Shown: positions 58,615 through 64,000 of the stretch, piece by piece
How positions within the stretch are numbered: position 1 is the stretch's first letter
Layout of the letters: each line of letters starts with the position of its first letter
Assembly (NCBI GenBank): GCA_964650845.1
Contig: CAZYXR010000004.1
Coordinates: 11,281-75,280, forward strand
Direction of reading: 5' to 3'
DNA length: 64,000 bases
From: UBA7692 sp964650845
Lineage (GTDB): Bacteria > Bacteroidota > Bacteroidia > Chitinophagales > LD1
Made by a program: the position numbers and the translations under genes
The notes under the pieces: model-generated
The model's database searches: none
The model's input: only the letters and a program-made list of their open reading frames with translations
Told to the model about the DNA's origin: nothing

Positions 58615-58636
58615 TGGTCTGACCTTGGTCAGACTA
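58615..58636. repeat. Stem-loop GTCTGACC-TT-GGTCAGAC
   Basis: Eight-base perfect inverted repeat (58617-58624 / 58627-58634) extended by G-T and T-A pairs, 28 bp after the phosphohexomutase stop. There is no T-tract, so it is not a standard terminator; it may act as one or be a dispersed repeat. Confidence 0.6.
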
Positions 58637-58789
58637 AACACACATACGAGCAACCAATCAACCTTCAAACAAACAACTCACCGTACTCCGTGAACTTTGT
58701 ACGAGAAAAATAAAACACAAAGACTTTCAAAATAATCTATTGCCTATATGATTAAAAAAAATGTTTTTCCACTTTTAAAAAATCAATAA

Positions 58790-59242
58790 ATGACAACGCT
58801 TTCAACGGGCGACAAAGCGCCCGATTTTAGTGCAAAAGATCAGAATGGCAACACAGTTTCGCTAAGCGATTTTAAAGGCAAAAAAGTGGTGTTGTATTTT
58901 TACCCAAAAGATAATACACCCGGCTGCACCAAAGAGGCATGCAACTTTCGCGACAACTATGCTTTACTGAAAAAGAAAGGATATGTAGTTTTAGGCGTAA
59001 GTGTAGATTCGGAAAAAAGCCACCAAAAATTTATCGAAAAATTTGAGTTGCCGTTTACACTTATTAGCGATGCTGATAAACAGCTTGTAACTGCTTATGG
59101 CGTGTGGGGCAAAAAGAAATTTATGGGGCGCGAATACATGGGCACGGCTCGCGTAACTTTTGTGATTGATGAAAAAGGCATTATCGAAAAAGTGATTGAT
59201 AAAGTGGAAACAACCGATTCTACTGCGCAGGTTTTGGCGTAA
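58790..59242 (+). CDS. bcp: Peroxiredoxin, thiol peroxidase BCP/PrxQ
   Basis: Thioredoxin-dependent peroxidase that reduces H2O2 and alkyl peroxides. The peroxidatic Cys46 and resolving Cys51 are in NTPGCTKEACNFRDN, the PrxQ alpha2 arrangement. GDKAPDFSAKDQNGN is the N-terminus, LYFYPKDNTPG the core and FMGREYMGTARVTFVID the C-terminal signature. Length 150 is normal. It has about 200 bp of upstream DNA without other genes. Confidence 0.94.
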   Translation: MTTLSTGDKAPDFSAKDQNGNTVSLSDFKGKKVVLYFYPKDNTPGCTKEACNFRDNYALLKKKGYVVLGVSVDSEKSHQKFIEKFELPFTLISDADKQLVTAYGVWGKKKFMGREYMGTARVTFVIDEKGIIEKVIDKVETTDSTAQVLA

Positions 59243-59406
59243 ACTTAAATGTGATAGAAAAATCGACAGATCTGTGAAAGAATTTTTTAGCAAAGGATTT
59301 GAGTAGCTATCCCTTCTTGGCGAAGACTAGGCCTTTGTTACAATAAGAATAATCATTTTACGCTAATGTTCAGATTGGGAAATTCCTACCGATGAAAGAA
59401 GTTTGC

Positions 59407-59414
59407 TATATTCG
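59407..59414 (+). promoter_or_regulatory. -7 box TATATTCG of the VapC-type pair
   Basis: TATATTCG, 24 bp before the antitoxin ATG at 59439. Confidence 0.45.
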
Positions 59415-59438
59415 GTATGCAAACAGAATTCTTCAATT

Positions 59439-59663
59439 ATGATAGTCAAAGAACAAATATTGAAAGACGTGAAGGCGATTGAAAATCCACGGTTGCTAAA
59501 CCAACTATTTGGCTATTTGCGCTTGGTGAGAAGCACACACAACATAAACCTTGGAAACAAGACCAACGTTTTGCGTTATGCAGGAGTTTTATCAAACAAG
59601 GATGCAAAGCGCATCAGCGAAAGCATAAATGACAACTTTAACTCCATCGAAGGCGAATGGTAA
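59439..59663 (+). CDS. Putative antitoxin of a VapC-type pair
   Basis: A 74-residue protein, MIVKEQILKDVKAIENPRLLNQL then GYLRLVRSTHNINL, mostly helical, with a C-terminal part (SNKDAKRISESINDNFNSIEGEW) ending in the acidic-aromatic EGEW seen in antitoxins that contact a PIN toxin. Its stop overlaps the toxin start by 7 bp. The ATG at 59439 is chosen over the open frame from 59403. The call rests on size and position. Confidence 0.72.
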   Translation: MIVKEQILKDVKAIENPRLLNQLFGYLRLVRSTHNINLGNKTNVLRYAGVLSNKDAKRISESINDNFNSIEGEW

Positions 59664-60040
59664 AACGAATTGCCTTAGATTCTAATACTGCAATTGCAGT
59701 ATTAAATGGCGATACAGAAGCAATAAAGACCGTTGCGTCTTTTGATGTGATATGCCTTCCTGTTACTGTTTGTGGCGAATTGATTTTCGGAGCAAAAAAT
59801 TCCAAATTATCTGTAAAGAATGAAGCGCGGTATTTTGCCTTTATAGAAAGCTGTGAAATTTTAGACATCAATATTGCCGTTTCAGAAACTTACGGAGAAA
59901 TTCGCTTGGCACTAAAGAAAAAAGGTAAACCCATTCCTGAAAATGATATATGGATTGCGGCAACTTGCATAGCTAATTCCACGAGGCTGTTCACCTACGA
60001 TAAGCATTTTCATTTTGTTCGCGAATTAGATTTAATATAA
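59657..60040 (+). CDS. vapC: VapC-family PIN-domain toxin
   Basis: A 127-residue PIN domain ribonuclease. Acidic active-site residues: Asp8 in RIALDSNTAIAVL, Glu41 in VCGELIFGA, Asp97 in IPENDIWIAA and Asp115 in FTYDKHF. The PENDIWIAA block is typical of VapC (FitB-like) toxins. It overlaps the antitoxin gene and is the second PIN toxin in the window, the other being larger and of a different subfamily. Confidence 0.88.
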   Translation: MVKRIALDSNTAIAVLNGDTEAIKTVASFDVICLPVTVCGELIFGAKNSKLSVKNEARYFAFIESCEILDINIAVSETYGEIRLALKKKGKPIPENDIWIAATCIANSTRLFTYDKHFHFVRELDLI

Positions 60041-60164
60041 ACTTCTTAGCCCCCTAATCCATAACTCACGTTTTAATTCTTCAATTTATTATGCCGATTG
60101 AGCGGGGTGCAAAATCAACTTATTCACAACCTTTTTTCACTCCCTTTTTCCAGAAAAAATCATT

Positions 60165-60172
60165 TACGTTTG
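60165..60172 (+). promoter_or_regulatory. recA -7 box TACGTTTG
   Basis: Exact TAnnTTTG match 48 bp before the recA ATG. No LexA-like inverted repeat was evident in the leader. Confidence 0.6.
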
Positions 60173-60220
60173 TTGCGTTTTAAACCACATTATTTCTAAA
60201 CCTGAAAAAGTAAAAATATC

Positions 60221-61219
60221 ATGGCAAATAACGCTACCGCTGAAAAGCTGAAAGCACTTCAACTTACGGTTGATAAATTAGATAAAGCCTATGGCAAAGG
60301 CACCATCATGAAGTTGGGCGATTCAAAAATTGCAGCAGCCGAGGTGATTTCAACAGGCTCAATAGGCTTGGATATTGCGTTGGGGATTGGTGGCTTGCCC
60401 AAAGGCAGAATAGTGGAGATATACGGTCCAGAATCTTCGGGTAAAACAACTTTGGCATTACAGGCAATTGCAAACGCACAAAAAAATGGCGGTATTGCTG
60501 CATTTATTGATGCCGAACACGCCTTCGATAAAGCTTATGCAGAAAATCTTGGTATTGATTGCGCGAACTTATTGATTTCGCAGCCCGATGATGGCGAGCA
60601 AGCGTTGGATATTGCCGAACATTTAANNNNNNNNNNTGTACCCAAAGGCGAATTGGAAGGCGAAATGGGCGAAAGCAAAATGGGCTTGCATGCGCGTTTG
60701 ATGAGTCAGGCATTGCGTAAACTTACGGGCACAATTTCTAAAACCGGTTGCTGCTGTATTTTCATCAACCAATTGCGCGATAAAATAGGTGTAATGTTTG
60801 GTAGCCCCGAAACCACAACGGGCGGAAATGCTTTAAAATTCTATGCTTCTGTGCGTTTGGATATTCGCAGAATGACACAGATAAAAGATAAGGATGAAGT
60901 GTTGGGCAACCGCACAAAAGTGAAAGTGGTAAAAAACAAAATGGCCCCTCCGTTTCGCACTACCGAGTTCGATATTATGTATGGAAAAGGAGTGTCGAAA
61001 AGTGGCGAAATTGTGGACTTGGGAAGCGACCTAAATATATTGCAAAAAAGTGGCTCTTGGTACAGCTACGAAGGCACAAAACTTGGACAAGGCCGCGATT
61101 CGGTAAAGCAATTGTTGGAAGATAATCCGGAATTGCTGGCTGAAATTGAAGGAAAAATCAAAGCTGAATACCTTAAAGGGGTTGAGGTAGTAAAGGTAGA
61201 AAAAGAAGATGCCGAATAG
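60221..61219 (+). CDS. recA: RecA recombinase, interrupted by gap
   Basis: RecA binds single-stranded DNA, exchanges strands and triggers the SOS response. The N-terminus has KAYGKGTIMKLG and the Walker A loop GPESSGKT (residues 69-76), AAFIDAEHAFDKAYAENLG and LLISQPDDGEQALDIAEHL. A 10-N gap (60627-60636) follows, then VPKGELEGEMGESKMGLHARLMSQALRKLT, FINQLRDKIGVMFGSPETTTGGNALKFYAS and the C-terminal part. The missing piece is the stretch IRSG...VVIDSVAAL, about 17 residues including Walker B; the Ns understate it fivefold. The gene is intact in the genome in all likelihood. Confidence 0.96.
   Translation: MANNATAEKLKALQLTVDKLDKAYGKGTIMKLGDSKIAAAEVISTGSIGLDIALGIGGLPKGRIVEIYGPESSGKTTLALQAIANAQKNGGIAAFIDAEHAFDKAYAENLGIDCANLLISQPDDGEQALDIAEHLXXXXVPKGELEGEMGESKMGLHARLMSQALRKLTGTISKTGCCCIFINQLRDKIGVMFGSPETTTGGNALKFYASVRLDIRRMTQIKDKDEVLGNRTKVKVVKNKMAPPFRTTEFDIMYGKGVSKSGEIVDLGSDLNILQKSGSWYSYEGTKLGQGRDSVKQLLEDNPELLAEIEGKIKAEYLKGVEVVKVEKEDAE
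60627..60636. other. Assembly gap (10 N) inside recA, really about 50 bases
   Basis: Conserved RecA sequence between AEHL and VPK needs about 17 residues including Walker B; the ten Ns stand for more sequence than they show. Confidence 0.92.
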
Positions 61220-61251
61220 TTTTTAGCGGCATTATTCATTACACAAAAAGT

Positions 61252-61259
61252 ATATTTGC
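61252..61259 (+). promoter_or_regulatory. -7 box TATATTTG of the RelE/ParE-type pair
   Basis: Exact TAnnTTTG match, 7 bp before the antitoxin ATG at 61267. Confidence 0.5.
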
Positions 61260-61266
61260 AATAATT

Positions 61267-61479
61267 ATGAGTGTTGTAATCGCCCGCATTAAAAACGAAG
61301 AACATGTTCATTTACTGAAAAAATTCATTGGTATTTTGAACGGTAAAGCAGAGGTGTTATCAGATGAAGAATATCGCGACACCTTTTTTTCAAAATTGTT
61401 GGAAGAAGGAAGAAAATCAAAAACACTTACTGCCACGGCCGCCAAAAAGGCTTTGAAGCGACATGGAATTGAGCTATAA
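61267..61479 (+). CDS. Antitoxin of a RelE/ParE-type pair
   Basis: A 70-residue protein. MSVVIARIKNEEHVHLLKKF is a short N-terminal strand-helix domain. LSDEEYRDTFFSKLLEEGRKS is the helical part that usually lies along the toxin, and the end is a basic helix KKALKRHGIEL. It resembles small antitoxins of Bacteroidota RelE/ParE modules. The toxin start (61463) lies inside it, 17 bp before its stop. Promoter TATATTTG is directly upstream. Confidence 0.72.
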   Translation: MSVVIARIKNEEHVHLLKKFIGILNGKAEVLSDEEYRDTFFSKLLEEGRKSKTLTATAAKKALKRHGIEL

Positions 61480-61746
61480 AAATTCCTTTTTTCGCGACTT
61501 AGATGAATACAAAAGTAAAGCACTAAAAGAGCACTTCGTAAGCTAATAGCAACGGTTATAGAGGCAAAAACTTTGACTTCAGTACATGGGTTAAAACAAT
61601 TGAAGCGAACCTCTTTGTTTGAATACAAAATTGAATTGAAGGCGCAATCTAAAATTTATTGGGTCTTATGCGATGCCAGAAAAGAAGGCATTGTTTTCAT
61701 TAGAATAAAATCGGAAGCATGGTGTAAAAAACAACTCAGCAAGTAG
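61463..61746 (+). pseudogene. RelE/ParE-family toxin split by a one-base frame change
   Basis: Frame 1 from 61463 reads MELSYKNSFFRDLDEYKSKAL then KE, stopping at TAA 61544-61546 after 27 codons. The downstream part continues in the -1 frame: RALRKLIATVIEAKTLTSVH, GLKQLKRTSLFEYKIELKA, KIYWVLCDARKEGIVFIRI, ending at TAG 61744-61746. Joining at the A4 tract 61525-61528 gives KSKALK-RALRKLI and a normal 94-residue ParE/RelE toxin with the LxxxxxYKIELKAQxKIYWVL core. Either the toxin is inactivated by one inserted base, or the ribosome slips -1 at AAAA, or the base is a sequencing error. Confidence 0.75.
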
Positions 61747-61801
61747 TGTTTTTCAAGCAACATGCATTAGCAGACCAATCTTTTGAAAAGAAATATCTAA
61801 A

Positions 61802-62962
61802 CTAATTTTTCGCTGGCTTCGAGCGTTTTATTGAAGATTTTTTTACAGGAGCTTTTTTCTTAATCTCCTTTTTCACTTTCTCTTTTGGCAGCGCGTTTTT
61901 TTCTTCTTTAGGTTTTGGCTTTTCGGCAGGCTGCACCTTTGCCTTTTCTTTTGGTTTTTCGGTTTGCTCTTGCTTGCCCAATGTGAAATGCTTAAGCATT
62001 CGCACTTCCTGCTCGCTTAAAAAGCGCCACCTGCCGCGCGGTAAATCCTTTTTGGTAAGCCCGGCAAAAAATACACGATCGAGTTTTATTACTTCATACC
62101 CCAATGCTTCAAATATTCTGCGCACTACGCGATTTTTGCCGCTGTGAATTTCTATACCAACTTCCGATTTTGTTTTTGGATTCGGAAAAGCAATTTCATC
62201 TACTTCTACAATGCCATCTTCGAGTACTACACCGCCTTCGGCTATTTTTAAAAAGTCCGAATCTTTTAATTTTTTATCTAAAAAAACATGATACACTTTT
62301 CTGATTTCGGTAGATGGATGTACCAATTGCTGCGTTAGTGTGCCATCGTTGGTAATCAACAAAACACCTGTGGTGTTGCGATCTAACCTGCCTACGGGAT
62401 ACAAGCGCGGTTTTTTTGCCGACTTTATCTTGTCGTAAGCTCCACGAATCAATTCCATCACCGTTTTGCGCTCGCGCTCATCGCTGGTGGTGGTAATAAA
62501 GTCTTTTGGTTTATTTAAAAGAATATAAACTTTCGATTCGGGGTTTAGCAATTTGCCATCAAAGCGCACTTGGTCAATTGGCTGTAGGCGGTAGCCCATT
62601 TCTGTTACCACAATGCCATTCACGGTTACTTTTCCGGCTTTAATCAGTTCATCGGCTTTTCTGCGCGAAGCAACACCCGAGTGAGCCAGATATTTATTGA
62701 GGCGCATGTTGTCATCATCCACCTTCTCGGCTTCTTGTGGAATGTATAATCTTTTGCGCTCGCGGGGTTGCTTGTCGTTTATCCACCTTTCTACGGGGGT
62801 TTCATCCTCCTTTTTATTAAATGAACGCACACGGGCTTTCATGGCGCGTCCTGCGGCTTGGTGCAATTGGCTATCCGCAGGTTTCTGCTTTCGAAATTTT
62901 TCGAAAGGCACCTCTTGTTTAGCAGGCTTAAAATTTTTGTTGGGTTGTTCGCGCTTACTCAT
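61802..62962 (-). CDS. RluB-type 23S rRNA pseudouridine synthase with basic tails
   Basis: S4 domain (MRLNKYLAHSGVASRRKADELI) and catalytic domain (YPVGRLDRNTTGVLLITNDG; catalytic Asp in GRLDRNT). The GKNRVVRRIFEALGYEVIKLDRVFFAGL segment is of the RsuA/RluB/RluE group. The protein has a basic, low-complexity N-terminal tail (about 85 residues) and a Lys/Pro/Glu-rich C-terminal tail (about 60 residues, KPKEEKNALPKEKVKKEIKKK and on). These are common in Bacteroidota. I start at the ATG at 62962 (MSKREQPNK) instead of 62974. GCGCAAAGAAAG just upstream is the promoter-like sequence also seen before galE. Confidence 0.86.
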   Translation of the reverse strand: MSKREQPNKNFKPAKQEVPFEKFRKQKPADSQLHQAAGRAMKARVRSFNKKEDETPVERWINDKQPRERKRLYIPQEAEKVDDDNMRLNKYLAHSGVASRRKADELIKAGKVTVNGIVVTEMGYRLQPIDQVRFDGKLLNPESKVYILLNKPKDFITTTSDERERKTVMELIRGAYDKIKSAKKPRLYPVGRLDRNTTGVLLITNDGTLTQQLVHPSTEIRKVYHVFLDKKLKDSDFLKIAEGGVVLEDGIVEVDEIAFPNPKTKSEVGIEIHSGKNRVVRRIFEALGYEVIKLDRVFFAGLTKKDLPRGRWRFLSEQEVRMLKHFTLGKQEQTEKPKEKAKVQPAEKPKPKEEKNALPKEKVKKEIKKKAPVKKSSIKRSKPAKN

Positions 62963-63016
62963 TTGAACGCGCAAAGAAAGGAATATACATGATACACAGA
63001 TATGTTTTCAGCAAAC

Positions 63017-64000
63017 TTAATCTGTACACGGTATCACATCTGCCAAAAAGTAACCACTTCCATTTGCTGTAATTGTTGTGCCATCTCCTAAAAGCACATA
63101 ATCTGTTGCGCGTAAGGCAACATTGCTGCTGGTATTGATGTTGGAGGTACATGAACCTCCAGCTATACTGATTGACTTTTTTAGGGCATAGTTATAGATT
63201 GTAGGATTAAAGGTGCATATTGATTCTACGGTAGAACAAGCCGTGTTTAATTGATAAATTTTCAAATAATCAATATCAACATAAGCAGGAAAATTGTTTT
63301 GACTCGGGAGAGGATTGTCGCGAAGTCCAAAACTTAGAATAGTGTGCATGGGTAAAACTGGAGTGTAATTGTTATCAAAATATGTCTTAATGGGAATATC
63401 ATCAAAATAAAAAATCATCCGATTGGGAGACCACTCCAAAGCATATTTATGTTCAATGGTCAAATTATTGCCTAAAACATCTTCGGAATAATAGTGCCTC
63501 TGTTGAATACAATTGTTATAGGTAGCCCAATGATAAATACATTCAAAATCATATAGATCATCACTAAATCTTTCCATAAAATCAATTTCGTTATAAAAAT
63601 TACAAGGCCAATCTCTGTAGAGCCAAAATGCAGGGCCCCATCCTTGCCCACTTGGTTGCTTTGCCGACACCTCCCAATAACCATATTTATGCTCAAACCT
63701 AGACCAAACTGTGCCTGACCTATATTGATGATTTGTTGTTACTCCAAATTGAGTACACTGCCAGATAGGTGATGGGTTAAACTCGGCTTTAAGTCTCAGA
63801 TAACCTCCGTTTGATGTAACATTACTTGCATCCATCATTTCTATGGCTCCATCCATTCTGCAACCATGGTCGTATTGTAAATGCCAATCATTTGTATTCA
63901 CTGAATTGAAATCATCCTGTTTCTTTAATTGCCAACTCAAATCATTAGAAGGAAGCTGCCCGCTAGCTTGAGAAAGAACAAACAAAAACGCAATAAAAAT
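63017..64000 (-). CDS. Secreted GH16-like glycoside hydrolase, partial (5' end off right edge)
   Basis: The 3' part of an exported enzyme; at the edge the frame is still hydrophobic (IFIAFLFVLSQASGQ), consistent with a signal peptide beginning outside. The catalytic domain has WHLQYDHGCRMDGAI, YWEVSAKQPSGQGWGPAFWLYRD and the GH16 catalytic pair in NEIDFMERF (ExDxxE form), then YALEWSPNRMIFYFDD. GH16 enzymes cut beta-glucans, laminarin, agar or carrageenan; substrate cannot be told. The last 80 residues form a small domain (NVALRATDYVLLGDGTTITANGSGYFLADV) of the kind attached to exported Bacteroidota proteins. It does not look like a type A T9SS tag. Confidence 0.8.
   Translation of the reverse strand: MFIAFLFVLSQASGQLPSNDLSWQLKKQDDFNSVNTNDWHLQYDHGCRMDGAIEMMDASNVTSNGGYLRLKAEFNPSPIWQCTQFGVTTNHQYRSGTVWSRFEHKYGYWEVSAKQPSGQGWGPAFWLYRDWPCNFYNEIDFMERFSDDLYDFECIYHWATYNNCIQQRHYYSEDVLGNNLTIEHKYALEWSPNRMIFYFDDIPIKTYFDNNYTPVLPMHTILSFGLRDNPLPSQNNFPAYVDIDYLKIYQLNTACSTVESICTFNPTIYNYALKKSISIAGGSCTSNINTSSNVALRATDYVLLGDGTTITANGSGYFLADVIPCTD

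Noticed and set aside
60120..60128. Perfect DnaA-box match TTATTCACA upstream of recA
   Set aside because: A single 9-mer; no cluster of further boxes or AT-rich unwinding region, and no dnaA or dnaN nearby. Chance is enough.

Overview
The window is chromosomal DNA from a member of the Bacteroidota, probably a Chitinophagales/Sphingobacteriales-type lineage although the order cannot be fixed from sequence alone. The evidence is the type IX secretion gene sprA next to ruvA, the conserved porG-uppS-bamA block, gldE directly downstream of ssb, secreted proteins with T9SS type A C-terminal sorting domains, a bacillithiol gene (bshA), and promoters with the Bacteroidota TAnnTTTG-like -7 box in place of sigma70 boxes. 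The assembly has seven runs of N. Six are 10 bases and one is 60. They interrupt real genes, and their lengths are placeholders: recA, uppS, icd, pgm and gldE only make sense if the true gap differs from the number of Ns.

Layout. 1-7.4 kb: the start of an ssb gene, a DUF1003/DUF417 pair behind three TAGTCG repeats phased at exactly 21 bp, a zinc-ribbon protein, an RNA-modification run (trmB, DUF3822, rsmD, rluF), and an SDR/Old Yellow Enzyme pair whose flavoenzyme has a frameshifted N-terminus. 7.5-9.5 kb: a DUF1801 gene with cassette-like flanks and a secreted alpha/beta hydrolase. 9.7-22.6 kb: the cell-envelope block ruvA-sprA-porG-uppS-bamA. 22.6-25.5 kb: a single-chain MmeI-type (type IIL) restriction-modification enzyme. 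25.5-40.5 kb: housekeeping genes (fahA, a flippase-like membrane protein, galE, a THUMP RNA methyltransferase, aroC, a DUF4139 protein, icd, mutY, an HU protein, hxpB, tRNA-Asn, a PfkB kinase, bshA, murF).

40.5-44.2 kb is an accessory islet. It opens with about 600 bp of stacked palindromic repeats with no credible gene, followed by a small T9SS cargo protein, a secreted NELQ-repeat protein, an unrecognised protein and a PIN-domain toxin-antitoxin pair. 44.4-48.9 kb holds a secreted M43-like metalloprotease with a T9SS tag, a lipoprotein, a holin-like membrane protein and a second copy of the secreted hydrolase. 49.0-52.5 kb carries four consecutive genes of a Bacteroidota-type (T6SS-iii) type VI secretion apparatus: tssG, tssN, tssK, tssO. 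52.5-61.2 kb holds gldE, a second ssb, a receiver-CRP fusion regulator, an aldehyde dehydrogenase, a phosphoglucomutase, a peroxiredoxin, a VapC-type pair and recA. The end carries a third toxin-antitoxin pair whose toxin is split by a one-base frame change at an AAAA tract, an RluB-type pseudouridine synthase and the 3' part of a secreted GH16-like enzyme.

The genes point to a rod with an elaborate outer membrane. BamA inserts outer-membrane proteins, SprA and PorG export tagged proteins such as the metalloprotease and the small cargo protein, and the Tss proteins belong to a second, contractile export machine. The best candidates for something undescribed are the six-hairpin island at 40.89-41.13 kb, the 21-bp-phased operator at 311-361, the paired heptamer arrays at the start of bamA, and the frame-split RelE/ParE toxin.
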